A stretch of DNA of 64,000 bases from Winogradskyella sp. (GCF_028282165.1 NZ_JANQIM010000005.1:1-64000), one strand, 5' to 3'. Counted from the stretch's first letter, positions 54,572 through 63,158 are shown. Notes: generated by a model from the sequence alone, not told the origin. Numbers and translations: made by a program.

Positions 54572-55738
54572 TTATTGTCTATCTACTGTAATTAATTCGG
54601 TAATGGTATTACTTGTTCCACCAACATCGAATAATCGATATCTCCATTCTCCATCACCACAAGGGCAGACTGCTCTAACTCCAATATTTATTTGTCCTGG
54701 GTTGTAGGGTCTAACATCTTTATAGGCGGTATCTGTGTAGTTTCTCACATAACTGTTGGGAATTTGCCATTCAAAAGTCACGTTAAGAGGTCCGTTGGCT
54801 TCGTGAATTAGCGGACTGTAAACCGCCCTTAACTTGGACCATCTGCCTGCATATAAATCATAAACTCCTATTTTTTGAATTACAAGTCCATCATTGCTTG
54901 GAACACCTACCCAAACCCCTTTGTCAATTGTAAAACTACTGTTTGGTAGGTTGGCAGTAATCAAACCGGCATATTGGTCGTTGAATGGGTTGCTAGTAAC
55001 TGTTATACTTGTTGCTGTGTGGGAAACAATGTTTAAATTCGGTGAAACCGTCCAATTAACAGAGGTTACACAAGAATGATTAAATCCGCTAATGCTATAA
55101 GTATAGAATTGCCCGTCACAAACAGAGGTTTCTCCTATGAGCGCGGCATTACTTATATGATGGGGCAAAATACCAACTTCAATGTCCTTTGTAACTGTAG
55201 CAAAGCCACATCGCTGATTTCCGTAAATTACGTTGATGGTAACAATACCAAAATTATCAGGATTTAACTGATTTAATATTATCTCATTACCATTTGTAGT
55301 AAACGATACTAAATTATCAGGGTCTATGACCGTCCAATTTACTGTAGTAGCTAAATCTGTAACGGAATATACACCTGTTGTACACAAAATGTCCTCGCCA
55401 ATGATTTCTGTACCTACACAAAAAGGTGTACAATTAAATAGGTCAATATCTGCATCTGCATCTAGTTCCTCTGCCAACCAATCACCATTTCTTCTGTTGA
55501 ACGAAATATGCTCAGCATTTAAATTGTTGTTTTGGTTAGAGGACGTGGTAAAATTAACAAAAGGAATCGCTCTATCTCCTGTTGGTGGATCAGCAGATGT
55601 ATATTGTCTAAAGTAATCCGTGTCATCTAGGTTTGTATTGCCACTGCCAACATCCAAAGCACTTGTTACAGGAATAAAATCAAAGTTTAGATTAACATTA
55701 ATATTGTAATCATAATTATAAAACCAATTGGTTTTAAG
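54572..55738 (-). pseudogene. Start-less fragment of a large secreted Ig/PKD-like surface protein
   Basis: A frame with no ATG runs from the TAA at 55741 down to a stop at 54572, about 388 codons including 361 from a TTG at 55657. It has no internal Met at all. The protein content (NCTPFCVGTEIIGEDILCTTGVYSV, CVTSVNWTVSPNLNIVS, DGEWRYRLFDVGG) looks like the Ig/PKD-like C-terminal part of a secreted protein. There is no signal peptide or T9SS tail. It shares frame with the upstream lipoprotein gene, separated only by its stop. I read it as a truncated remnant, not a whole gene. Confidence 0.65.
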
Positions 55739-56320
55739 TTAGTTGGTGTAGTTCATATCAAAGCGACCATTGGTAATATTGATTTCGTTACCGTCGTTAT
55801 CCAAAACGGTAAACTCAAAAGTGCCCGATATGATAAAATTGTCTGGGTCGAAGTTGGTTATGGTTAATGTGCCGGGGTTTTCTGTTGTAGATGTACCACT
55901 AAAAGTAATGCCACCACCAATATTGTATCTACCATAATGATTATTACTGTCTTCTTCAAATAGAGTATAGGTTATTTCTTGTAACGCAGAGACATCGATA
56001 CCTCCAATTGAAATTGATTGTAATGATGGTCCACCTCCTTTACTACCACTAATATTGAAAGTATAAGCACCATCCACAAATTGATAAAATGCACTTGGTG
56101 CGTTATTACCAAAGCTTGGTGGTACAAATGGTTCGCCATTAATAAGGCAGCCAAAGGTTTGCTCTCCAGTTTGGGTGGCCGGTGGCAGTTGGTCTATGGG
56201 GTTTTGAGAATTGTTATCGTCGTCGTTGTTGCAGCTCGTGGCAGTGAACACTAAAAAGCTTAATAGTAGCAATGAGATTCCTCGACAGGCTCGGAATGAC
56301 AAGTTGGGTGTTTTTTTCAT
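55739..56320 (-). CDS. DUF6252-like lipoprotein (paralogue 1) with repeat-derived signal peptide
   Basis: 193 aa. The N-terminus MKKTPNLSFRACRGIS is followed by a hydrophobic stretch and lipobox (LVFTATSC), Asn/Asp-rich linker, then a beta-rich domain of the small Bacteroidota lipoprotein type (possibly DUF6252; ending GNEINITNGRFDMNYTN). The FRACRGIS part derives from a repeat-like unit (56274-56302). The next gene (56522-57064) is a paralogue that shares an 89-bp identical segment. Function unknown. Confidence 0.7.
   Translation of the reverse strand: MKKTPNLSFRACRGISLLLLSFLVFTATSCNNDDDNNSQNPIDQLPPATQTGEQTFGCLINGEPFVPPSFGNNAPSAFYQFVDGAYTFNISGSKGGGPSLQSISIGGIDVSALQEITYTLFEEDSNNHYGRYNIGGGITFSGTSTTENPGTLTITNFDPDNFIISGTFEFTVLDNDGNEINITNGRFDMNYTN
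56145..56233 (-). repeat. 89-bp direct repeat, copy 1 (in paralogue 1)
   Basis: Identical over 89 bp to 56922-57010. It encodes the lipobox-proximal linker and the TQTGEQTFGCL start of the mature domain. A perfect match between otherwise diverged paralogues suggests gene conversion or recent duplication at this site. Confidence 0.95.
56274..56302. repeat. Dispersed-repeat-like unit inside a lipoprotein signal sequence
   Basis: On the plus strand this is a short imperfect palindrome that begins GAGATTCCTCGACAGG and continues CTCGGAATGAC, with arms ATTCC and GGAAT. The unit resembles sequences that I recall as common in Bacteroidota intergenic DNA. Here it is translated as FRACRGIS within the lipoprotein n-region. 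Confidence 0.5.
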
Positions 56321-56461
56321 GGCATAAGGATTTAGGTTTTCATTTTTGTAAAACTAGCTTTTAATTTATTGCGATTCTATAGGTAAGGTTGCATATTCTA
56401 TAAAAAATGATGGATTGTGATTTCATAAATTTGTAATTGAAAAGGTTAAACTTTAATTTTT

Positions 56462-56498
56462 AGAGCCGTCTTGTTGCAGCAAGGCGGTTCTTGTTTTT
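56462..56498 (+). terminator. Strong hairpin with T-tail, plus orientation
   Basis: Stem AGAGCCGTCTTG / CAAGGCGGTTCT with loop TTGCAG and tail TGTTTTT. In the plus orientation it looks like a terminator, but both neighbours are on the minus strand. It may instead protect the 3' end of the upstream paralogue's mRNA or be a left-over from a lost plus-strand gene. Confidence 0.5.
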
Positions 56499-56521
56499 AG
56501 ACACCCTTTTTTAAGGGCATG

Positions 56522-57064
56522 TTATTGTGTGTATTGCATATCAAAACGCCCATCACGTATTTGTCTTAATTCTCCGTTTTGGTCTATAACATCAAAAAAG
56601 AAAGTACCAGAAACAATTTGGTTTGTTGGGTCAAGTTTAGTAATGGTCATTTGACCTGTCTGAAGTGTATTGGTAAAAAACAGGTCTCCATTATATCCAT
56701 AAATCCCTGTGGCATTTCCATCTGCTTCAGCAAGCAATTGATAGGTCTCACCTTCTTCAATTTGCAATGTATTGGTTGATATAGAAATAGAAAATAATTC
56801 AAAAGACACATCTTGTTCCATTCTTCCAGTAACAAAAAAATAATACTCTCCGTTTACAAGTTGATAATTACATTGAGTGGGATTAACTACTCCACTAGGT
56901 AAAAAAGGCTTATCATCCAAGAGGCAGCCAAAGGTTTGCTCTCCAGTTTGGGTGGCCGGTGGCAGTTGGTCTATGGGGTTTTGAGAATTGTTATCGTCGT
57001 CGTTGTTGCAACAACATAGTGTTAGCCCAATACTAACAAGTAACATAAGTTTTATATAATTCAT
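56522..57064 (-). CDS. DUF6252-like lipoprotein (paralogue 2)
   Basis: 180 aa. Lipoprotein signal MNYIKLMLLVSIGLTLCCC with three cysteines around the lipobox. It then has the same Asn/Asp-rich linker and TQTGEQTFGCL start as paralogue 1, and a beta-rich domain ending ELRQIRDGRFDMQYTQ. The two bodies share layout but are diverged outside the 89-bp repeat. Function unknown; probably outer-membrane anchored. Confidence 0.72.
   Translation of the reverse strand: MNYIKLMLLVSIGLTLCCCNNDDDNNSQNPIDQLPPATQTGEQTFGCLLDDKPFLPSGVVNPTQCNYQLVNGEYYFFVTGRMEQDVSFELFSISISTNTLQIEEGETYQLLAEADGNATGIYGYNGDLFFTNTLQTGQMTITKLDPTNQIVSGTFFFDVIDQNGELRQIRDGRFDMQYTQ
56922..57010 (-). repeat. 89-bp direct repeat, copy 2 (in paralogue 2)
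   Basis: Second copy of the identical 89-bp segment (first at 56145-56233), lying at the same place in the second paralogue. Confidence 0.95.
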
Positions 57065-57186
57065 GCTTTTTTTAAAAGTATAGTTTTTTTCTTATAAAAT
57101 AGCTTACGCATTGTGCTTAACGATCTCGTATTTGAGTAGTAGTGACTGTCTGCGCTAGGCAGGGATTTTTACTTATTGATTTAAAC

Positions 57187-58230
57187 CTATGTTATATTGT
57201 TATACTTATTTAATATTTCAGAATACTTTTTTAAGGTCAAGCCTCCAATGTTTATTTCATAGGGAAGTTCCTTGTCTTCTTTACTAACGGACAGAAACAA
57301 AACCTTTTCTCTATCTTTCCAAGCTGCAAAGTTTCCTCCAAATTCGTGCATAAATGGGTTCATTTTTAGTGATTCCAAAAATATATCCATTAATTCTTCA
57401 TTAGTATTTATTTTTCCATAATCTAGTTTTTCGGGTTGTAGTATGTCGTCAGGTTTTTGTTTTAATAAAGCTGAAATTTCATCTTTATAATGCTCAAATT
57501 TTTCATTTACGATTTCTTCCTGTTCTTCACAAGACAAGTTGCCTCCATCTCCATTAAAACCGTAAAAGAAGGTAGAAAAAGCTAGCGGAAATATTGGGTA
57601 AATAAAATCATCCACTTCAATTTCAGTTTCTTCTTCTATTTCTTCATAGTCAGATTCATCAATTTCTGTTTGGGTTGACCACATCATTTCAAGACCTTGA
57701 AGTATTTCAATGACCTTTTCTTTAGGGTATTCTCCATTAACTCCCTTTAGCCAAATAGATTGTCTCATTTCCTCTTTTTCACTTTCAACAATATAGGATT
57801 CGTTTAGGCTCTCTAGCTTATCTTCAAGTTTATCTATAAGGTTATCTACGGTACTTTGCTTTAGCTTCAAAGGGTAGATATTATCTAGGGCGATGCTCTT
57901 GGCAATTTTTTTGTATTGTGAATTTAGGTCTTCAGTATACTGGTCTTCTTCTGGTAATAAATACTCTTCTATTGCATCGATAAGTAATCCTATTTCTTTT
58001 TCATTAAGTTGGATATGAATAAAGTGATTTTGAATAATTTCATTGACTATTCTTTCCTGTTTTTGTAACCATTCTTCACTCAAATCTGCAAGTTCAGCTT
58101 TTGAATGCTCATAATCAGGTTCATAACTTGTAAAAATATCCCAAAAGCTAGCTTCAGAATTTTCTGTTAATATAAATTCTTCAAATACTTGTTTTGGGCT
58201 TATGTCTTCGATCCAAAAATCATTTTTCAT
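57187..58230 (-). CDS. Large acidic protein of unknown function
   Basis: 347 aa, strongly acidic, no signal peptide. Rich in Glu/Asp and helix (EEWLQKQERIVNEIIQNHF, LNEKEIGLLIDAIEEYLLPEEDQY); the C-terminal ~130 residues include FYGFNGDGGNLSCEEQEE and MNPFMHEFGGNFAAWKDREKVLFLS. I do not recognise a family. It is one of three neighbouring unknown genes with a shared strand. Confidence 0.6.
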   Translation of the reverse strand: MKNDFWIEDISPKQVFEEFILTENSEASFWDIFTSYEPDYEHSKAELADLSEEWLQKQERIVNEIIQNHFIHIQLNEKEIGLLIDAIEEYLLPEEDQYTEDLNSQYKKIAKSIALDNIYPLKLKQSTVDNLIDKLEDKLESLNESYIVESEKEEMRQSIWLKGVNGEYPKEKVIEILQGLEMMWSTQTEIDESDYEEIEEETEIEVDDFIYPIFPLAFSTFFYGFNGDGGNLSCEEQEEIVNEKFEHYKDEISALLKQKPDDILQPEKLDYGKINTNEELMDIFLESLKMNPFMHEFGGNFAAWKDREKVLFLSVSKEDKELPYEINIGGLTLKKYSEILNKYNNIT

Positions 58231-58317
58231 ACTTTTCTCTAATTATAGCCGTCTTTGGGATGAGTAGTAGTGTCTGAAAGCTACAGTTAAATTACTTATT
58301 TGAGTGATCTCTACTGG

Positions 58318-58947
58318 CTAATTATCAGTTTCCAGCCATCGTATAGAGTATTCTTGTTGATAAATTTTATGTTTAATTATTTCATCTCTATAATCAAGAA
58401 GGCCAACTTCTCCTTTGTCCACATTTAGATTTGGCTTCGTACTTTGCTTTACCAGTTCTTTCATTTTGGTAATAATTTGGGGTCTTCTCCTTTCTTCTTC
58501 ACTTATACAGTTTGAATAGTCTAATGCGAGTAACTTTTCAGCATTATCCTTGTTTGTCATTATGTATGCGTAAAATTTGTAATACATAAAATCCTTAATA
58601 AATAAGACTTCATTATCAGAATTTACTAATCCAGTGCACCATTGTTTTTTTGCATCGAAGACATATGCATCTGCTAAAAGATTATATAACACGGAAACTT
58701 CAAAATCTGTTATGGTTTTAGCTTTTTGGCGAATGCAGTGTTCTATCTTATCAGTCCATTTTTTATTAAAAGCGGATTCAGCTTCTGTTACCCACGATGT
58801 ATCATACTCAAAGCCATCTACTGTGGCTATTTTTTCTGAGTTCCATGTGCTATCTATTTTTCTTGTAACAGGGAGAGCGATGCTTGGAAAATGAATCTCA
58901 AAACTAAATTCTCTATTATCGGGAACAAAACTTGGTTCATAGAGCAT
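58318..58947 (-). CDS. Unknown protein, second of an overlapping pair
   Basis: 209 aa from ATG 58947 (MLYEPSFVPDNREF); 58950 would need TTG. Cytoplasmic, alpha/beta, with no family recognised (YNLLADAYVFDAKKQW, KDNAEKLLALDYSNC). Its ATG overlaps the stop of the gene at 58947-59438 by 1 nt, so the two are translationally coupled and probably work together. Confidence 0.6.
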   Translation of the reverse strand: MLYEPSFVPDNREFSFEIHFPSIALPVTRKIDSTWNSEKIATVDGFEYDTSWVTEAESAFNKKWTDKIEHCIRQKAKTITDFEVSVLYNLLADAYVFDAKKQWCTGLVNSDNEVLFIKDFMYYKFYAYIMTNKDNAEKLLALDYSNCISEEERRRPQIITKMKELVKQSTKPNLNVDKGEVGLLDYRDEIIKHKIYQQEYSIRWLETDN

Positions 58948-59438
58948 CAAAACTGTTTTTCTTTTCTTAAGAAAATCCCATTTTTTCTGTATGTTCTGCT
59001 TAATACCATAAAGCTTTTATTTTTAACACCTATAGCATAGTTTTTTAAAGTACCTATTTCAAATATATTGAACACTCCTCCTGTTTTCTTTTTGACCAAT
59101 TTATTATCCTTAAATAGCATTACTCCAAAACCTCTATCTCCTTTATAAGGCAAATAGTTTGCCCAACTTAATTTAACTTTCAATAAATGCCTATTTGCTT
59201 TTAAACCTTCTTCATTGGTTACAGCAAATTCTCCTAGTTCTTTATGTCTAACATAAATCGCGTAACTGCCATTAGAGAAGTCAATATTCCCTAAAAACAG
59301 CTCAATGTTTTGTTTTCTGAATGGTTCATGAAAATTATTAGTATCCTTGTCAACTTTCTTGGTTATAAGTTTCGCAATAAACCAAATAAGTAGAATCACA
59401 ATGAAAGTTATTATTGCATATATCACTGCTTTTTTCAT
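58947..59438 (-). CDS. Membrane-anchored unknown protein, first of an overlapping pair
   Basis: 163 aa from ATG 59438 (MKKAVIYAIITFIVILLIWFI); 59444 would need TTG. One N-terminal membrane helix, then a soluble beta-rich domain (NIELFLGNIDFSNGSYAIYVRHKELGEFAV, VMLFKDNKLVKKK). No family recognised. It overlaps the downstream gene by 1 nt. Confidence 0.6.
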   Translation of the reverse strand: MKKAVIYAIITFIVILLIWFIAKLITKKVDKDTNNFHEPFRKQNIELFLGNIDFSNGSYAIYVRHKELGEFAVTNEEGLKANRHLLKVKLSWANYLPYKGDRGFGVMLFKDNKLVKKKTGGVFNIFEIGTLKNYAIGVKNKSFMVLSRTYRKNGIFLRKEKQF

Positions 59439-59742
59439 TTCCAATCTTTTTTAGATTTTCCATGTTCTGTCATTCTTATTTGATTGTATTCTTTAAATTA
59501 CTGTCGCTTACTAACTGTTAGTAAAACTAATATTATCAAAGACGTAAACAATAGCTTGGGAAAAAATGGGAATATATAGGCATAATTAGGAATGTTTTTA
59601 GTTGAAATTAGATCTCTGTTATTAATTATAGGGTTAAAATATTCTATAATGTGTCTCAATTTTCAGATGACAAAAACTTAGTTTTCTACAAATAAAAAAG
59701 AGGGCAGAAGCCCTCTATAACTAACTGGTGATATCGTAAACC
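59439..59742. other. Intergenic region between an unknown gene pair and yebC
   Basis: About 304 bp. No gene was found. It holds the yebC terminator at its right end (59693-59717) and otherwise AT-rich sequence. Confidence 0.4.
59693..59717 (-). terminator. Terminator of yebC
   Basis: Stem AGAGGGCTTC/TGCCCTCT in minus orientation with a TTTTTTATT tail, about 26 nt after the yebC stop. Confidence 0.85.
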
Positions 59743-60489
59743 TTATTCCGTAGCTTCTTCCATAGTGTGGTAGACATTCTGTACATCATCATCTTCCTCT
59801 AACTTTTCGAGCAATTTCTCGACATCTTCCATTTGCTCTGGCGTTAATGTTTTGGTCACCTGAGGAATACGTTCAAAACCAGAAGAGATGATCTCAATAG
59901 TGTTTTCTTCTAAATAGGATTGAATGTTACCAAAACTTTCAAATGGTGCATAGATCATTACGCTGGTTTGTTCATTGCCATCTGCATCTTCGTCAGTGTC
60001 TTCAAAAATTTCTTCAACGCCATAATCAATAAGCTCTAACTCCAGTTCTTCCAAATCCAAGCCTTCACCTTTAATCTTAAAGTTACAGGTATGGTCAAAC
60101 ATAAAGACCACAGAGCCTTGGGTGCCTAAACTACCATCGCATTTATTAAAATAGCTACGTACATTGGCAACGGTGCGCGTATTATTGTCTGTTGCGGTTT
60201 CTATAAGTACAGCAATACCATGCTGGGCGTAACCTTCAAAAAGTACTTCCTTGTAATCGCCTTGGCTTTTATCACTGGCGCGTTTAATGGCACGTTCTAT
60301 ATTATCCTTGGGCATGTTAACAGACTTGGCGTTCTGTATAACGGCCCGTAAGCGCGAGTTACTATCGGGATCGGGACCACCTTCCTTTACCGCTATAACA
60401 ATATCTTTACCAATGCGTGTAAAGGCCTTGCTCATAGCAGACCAACGTTTCATTTTCCTTGCTTTTCTAAATTCAAAAGCTCTTCCCAT
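59743..60489 (-). CDS. yebC: YebC/PmpR-family protein (probable translation factor or transcriptional regulator)
   Basis: 248 aa from ATG 60489 (MGRAFEFRKARK); 60492 would need TTG. The family hallmarks are visible: GRAFEFRKARKMKRWSAMSKAFTRIGKDI, PDSNSRLRAVIQNAKSVNMPKDNIERAIKRA, and YAQHGIAVLIETATDNNTRTVANVRSYF. YebC proteins are DNA-binding regulators; some recent work assigns ribosome rescue at proline stretches. It has its own promoter (60572-60601) and terminator. Confidence 0.96.
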   Translation of the reverse strand: MGRAFEFRKARKMKRWSAMSKAFTRIGKDIVIAVKEGGPDPDSNSRLRAVIQNAKSVNMPKDNIERAIKRASDKSQGDYKEVLFEGYAQHGIAVLIETATDNNTRTVANVRSYFNKCDGSLGTQGSVVFMFDHTCNFKIKGEGLDLEELELELIDYGVEEIFEDTDEDADGNEQTSVMIYAPFESFGNIQSYLEENTIEIISSGFERIPQVTKTLTPEQMEDVEKLLEKLEEDDDVQNVYHTMEEATE

Positions 60490-60571
60490 CAAAATTTATT
60501 TTTGTTCCCATAAAAATGGGATTATATTCAACTAATCATCTATAATTATACCTGATTTTCACAGAAGATTT

Positions 60572-60601
60572 CAAATATAATTCTTTTATAAAATTTCACA
60601 A
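60572..60601 (-). promoter_or_regulatory. Promoter of yebC (Bacteroidota -33/-7 type)
   Basis: On the minus strand, TTG (60601-60599), a 19-nt spacer, and TATATTTG (60579-60572) fit the TTG-N19-21-TAnnTTTG consensus. Expected transcription start is near 60565, giving a leader of about 76 nt. Confidence 0.7.
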
Positions 60602-60639
60602 ATTGATTTAAGGCCGTTATAAACGGAATATTAGGTAAT

Positions 60640-60927
60640 CTATTCCTCGGCTTCAACTATAGCTTCTATAGCCTCGGCCAAATCAAAGTCTTTTTGGGTA
60701 ACGCCGCCGGCATCATGTGTAGAAAGTGATATTCTTAAAACATTATAAACATTGCTCCAATCTGGGTGATGGTTTTGTGCTTCGCACTCAAAAGCAATGC
60801 GGCTCATGGCACTAAAGCAATCCTTAAAATTTTCGAACTCTAATTCTACGTGAATGGCATTATCGTAATAGTCCCATTCTGGAAAGTGTAAAAGCTTCTT
60901 TTCAATGGTAGCGCTGTCTAATTTCAT
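60640..60927 (-). CDS. phhB: Pterin-4a-carbinolamine dehydratase
   Basis: 95 aa, normal size. Conserved active-site region AFECEAQNHHPDWSNVYNVLRISLSTHDAGGVTQ contains the HHPDW signature, followed by DFDLAEAIE. It recycles the 4a-hydroxy-tetrahydropterin made by aromatic amino-acid hydroxylases; none is seen in the window. It is separated from yebC by 151 bp with no terminator found. Confidence 0.94.
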   Translation of the reverse strand: MKLDSATIEKKLLHFPEWDYYDNAIHVELEFENFKDCFSAMSRIAFECEAQNHHPDWSNVYNVLRISLSTHDAGGVTQKDFDLAEAIEAIVEAEE

Positions 60928-61071
60928 ATTAAATTAAGTAAAGATAAGTCATTTCGAGTCTTTTTTGCCAACTACAAAACACGAAATGACGATTAATTTT
61001 GTTACTGAAAATTACAAAATATTAATGGACTGCAAAAGAAATTTTGTAAACAGAAAAATAGATATTACCAA

Positions 61072-61902
61072 CTATTTCTGAAGTTCTTCCAAAACCTTAT
61101 CGCTGGTAATTTGAAGATGCTTTGGTAGCTTATTAAATTTAGGCAAGACAGCTAAATAACGGTCTTCATTAGTTGTGTATACGTGTTTTAGTAACACTTT
61201 TTTGGTGGTAATGATATTTAGGATATGCTTTACAAATTCATCGTGGTGCACTAAATCGGTACTACCCAAATGAAAAATACCATGCTTGTTCCTGTTTATA
61301 ATGTAGTGAATTTGCTGGGTTACCTTCTTGTCGAGCGTAACATTCATTATTAAATTAGGAAAGATTTCTACTGATGCATCTTCTGCTATCAATTGCTTCA
61401 TTTCCTGAATCCTGGGGCAATTAGTACCAAACACCATGGGCAATCGCAATACCGCAACTTGAGTCTTTGGTAATCGCAATAGCATATTTTCGATTTTAAT
61501 CTTAAAATGACCATAAATGCTATGACTTAAGGTCTTGTCTAATTCGTAACTTGGATATTTACTGTAAGCATCAAAGGCATTGGCAGAAGATAAAAAGATG
61601 ATTTTACTCCCAAAATCTTGAGCATATTCTGCAATATGCTGATGTGCGATGGTCTGTGCATGGAAATCGCCACGTAGTGCCGAAATGATAATGGATGGTC
61701 TTGTCGCTTCAAGAATTTCGTAAACGTCGTCTTCCTCAACATTGTATTGAAAGAACTGTTTGTTGTTCGCAAATTCTATCTTAGGTATTCTATATGTGCC
61801 AAAGGTTTTAAAATAGGGGCCTACTTCTTTATATATGGCATTGCCAATATACCCGCTTGCGCCAAGGATAAGTATTCTGTGTTTGCTTAAATTCTTCTTC
61901 AT
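61072..61902 (-). CDS. RmlD-like NAD-dependent reductase (extended SDR)
   Basis: 276 aa. Rossmann motif GASGYIG (residues 14-20) in LILGASGYIGNAIY. The catalytic pair is likely Tyr and Lys in a SIYGHFKIKIE segment (YxxxK), and LRLPMVFG is a typical substrate-loop region of dTDP-4-dehydrorhamnose reductases. It may act on a nucleotide sugar or cell-envelope sugar. It lies 27 nt after gcvT, so they may share a transcript. Confidence 0.82.
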   Translation of the reverse strand: MKKNLSKHRILILGASGYIGNAIYKEVGPYFKTFGTYRIPKIEFANNKQFFQYNVEEDDVYEILEATRPSIIISALRGDFHAQTIAHQHIAEYAQDFGSKIIFLSSANAFDAYSKYPSYELDKTLSHSIYGHFKIKIENMLLRLPKTQVAVLRLPMVFGTNCPRIQEMKQLIAEDASVEIFPNLIMNVTLDKKVTQQIHYIINRNKHGIFHLGSTDLVHHDEFVKHILNIITTKKVLLKHVYTTNEDRYLAVLPKFNKLPKHLQITSDKVLEELQK

Positions 61903-61929
61903 TGATCCATCAACATTCTAAAGCAATTG

Positions 61930-63012
61930 CTAGCCTTTGTAAAATGGTAATTTTATAACGGTTGCAGGTATGGCCTTTTTTCTTACTTGGATATTGATTT
62001 TACTATCTACTTTAGAAAATACCTTCGGGACATAACCTAAGCCAATACCAATTCCTAAACTTGGACTCATTGTCCCAGAAGTGACATTACCTATTATTTT
62101 TCCACTATGGTCCACAATATCATAGCCATGACGTGGAATACCTCTTTCATCTAATTTGAAAGCCACTAGTTTACGTTCTGGAGTACGTTCCTTTTCAGCT
62201 TGTAGAGCTTTACTATTGGTAAAGGATTTATTAAATTTACAGATCCAACCCAATCCGGCTTCGATAGGAGAGGTGGTGTCGTCGATATCATTGCCATATA
62301 AACAATACCCCATTTCTAAACGAAGTGTATCCCTTGCAGCTAAACCAATAGGCTTAATTCCAAAATCAGCACCAGCTTCTAACACTTTATCCCAAATTTG
62401 TTTCACTTCGGAATTTTTACAGTAGATTTCAAATCCGCCACTACCAGTATAACCAGTTGCGGAAATAATAACATGTTCTATGCCTGCAAAATCTCCAACA
62501 ACAAAATTGTAGAACTTAATCTCAGATAAATCATAACTAGACAGGGATTGCATAGCTTCTACAGCTTTTGGTCCTTGTATGGCTAATAACGAATAATCAT
62601 CGCTTAAGTTGCGCATTTCGGCACCGACATCGTTTTTTGAAGATATCCAGTTCCAGTCTTTTTCAATATTACTGGCATTAACAACTAGTAAATAGGTTTC
62701 GTCTTTTACCTTGTAAATAATAAGATCATCAACAATGCCACCATTATCGTTTGGCAAACAACTGTACTGCGCTTTGCCTATATCTAATTTAACGGCATCA
62801 TTACTCGATACCTTCTGAATTAACTCTAGGGCATGTGGACCTTCAATTAAAAATTCGCCCATATGGGACACATCAAAAACACCGACGGCTTTCCTAACCG
62901 TTTCGTGTTCTATATTTACACCTTCGTATTGTACTGGCATGTTATAACCGGCAAAAGGGACCATTTTGGCACCTAATGCAATATGTGTTTCCGTTAGGGC
63001 TGTGTTTTTCAT
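61930..63012 (-). CDS. gcvT: Glycine cleavage system T protein (aminomethyltransferase)
   Basis: 360 aa, full length. Family signatures are [15 protein letters not shown] at the N-terminus, [34 protein letters not shown], and a C-terminal [22 protein letters not shown]. With P, H and L proteins it converts the aminomethyl group to 5,10-methylene-THF. Start at ATG 63012, 22-nt leader from its promoter. Confidence 0.97.
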   Translation of the reverse strand: MKNTALTETHIALGAKMVPFAGYNMPVQYEGVNIEHETVRKAVGVFDVSHMGEFLIEGPHALELIQKVSSNDAVKLDIGKAQYSCLPNDNGGIVDDLIIYKVKDETYLLVVNASNIEKDWNWISSKNDVGAEMRNLSDDYSLLAIQGPKAVEAMQSLSSYDLSEIKFYNFVVGDFAGIEHVIISATGYTGSGGFEIYCKNSEVKQIWDKVLEAGADFGIKPIGLAARDTLRLEMGYCLYGNDIDDTTSPIEAGLGWICKFNKSFTNSKALQAEKERTPERKLVAFKLDERGIPRHGYDIVDHSGKIIGNVTSGTMSPSLGIGIGLGYVPKVFSKVDSKINIQVRKKAIPATVIKLPFYKG

Positions 63013-63040
63013 TATGTAGTGCGTTCTAATTTTAGATGTG

Positions 63041-63072
63041 CAAAATTAAATAAATTTTGTGGCATAATTCAA
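63041..63072 (-). promoter_or_regulatory. Promoter of gcvT (Bacteroidota -33/-7 type)
   Basis: On the minus strand, TTG (63072-63070), a 21-nt spacer, and TAATTTTG (63048-63041) fit the TTG-N-TAnnTTTG consensus. Expected start near 63034. No glycine-riboswitch-like structure fits in the 22-nt leader. Confidence 0.75.
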
Positions 63073-63130
63073 CCACTTTGCATAAGAGAATTATATTTTT
63101 AATTGTACTGTATGCCCATTATGAACTGTA

Positions 63131-63158
63131 ATAAAAAACCACCTTAACTAAGGTGGTT
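63131..63158 (-). terminator. Terminator of the outer-membrane barrel gene
   Basis: Stem AACCACCTTA / TAAGGTGGTT with a 2-nt loop, followed in the minus orientation by TTTTTTAT. It lies about 22 nt after the stop at 63180. Confidence 0.85.

Noticed and set aside
63013..63040. Glycine riboswitch upstream of gcvT
   Set aside because: The leader after the predicted promoter is only about 22 nt, too short for a riboswitch.
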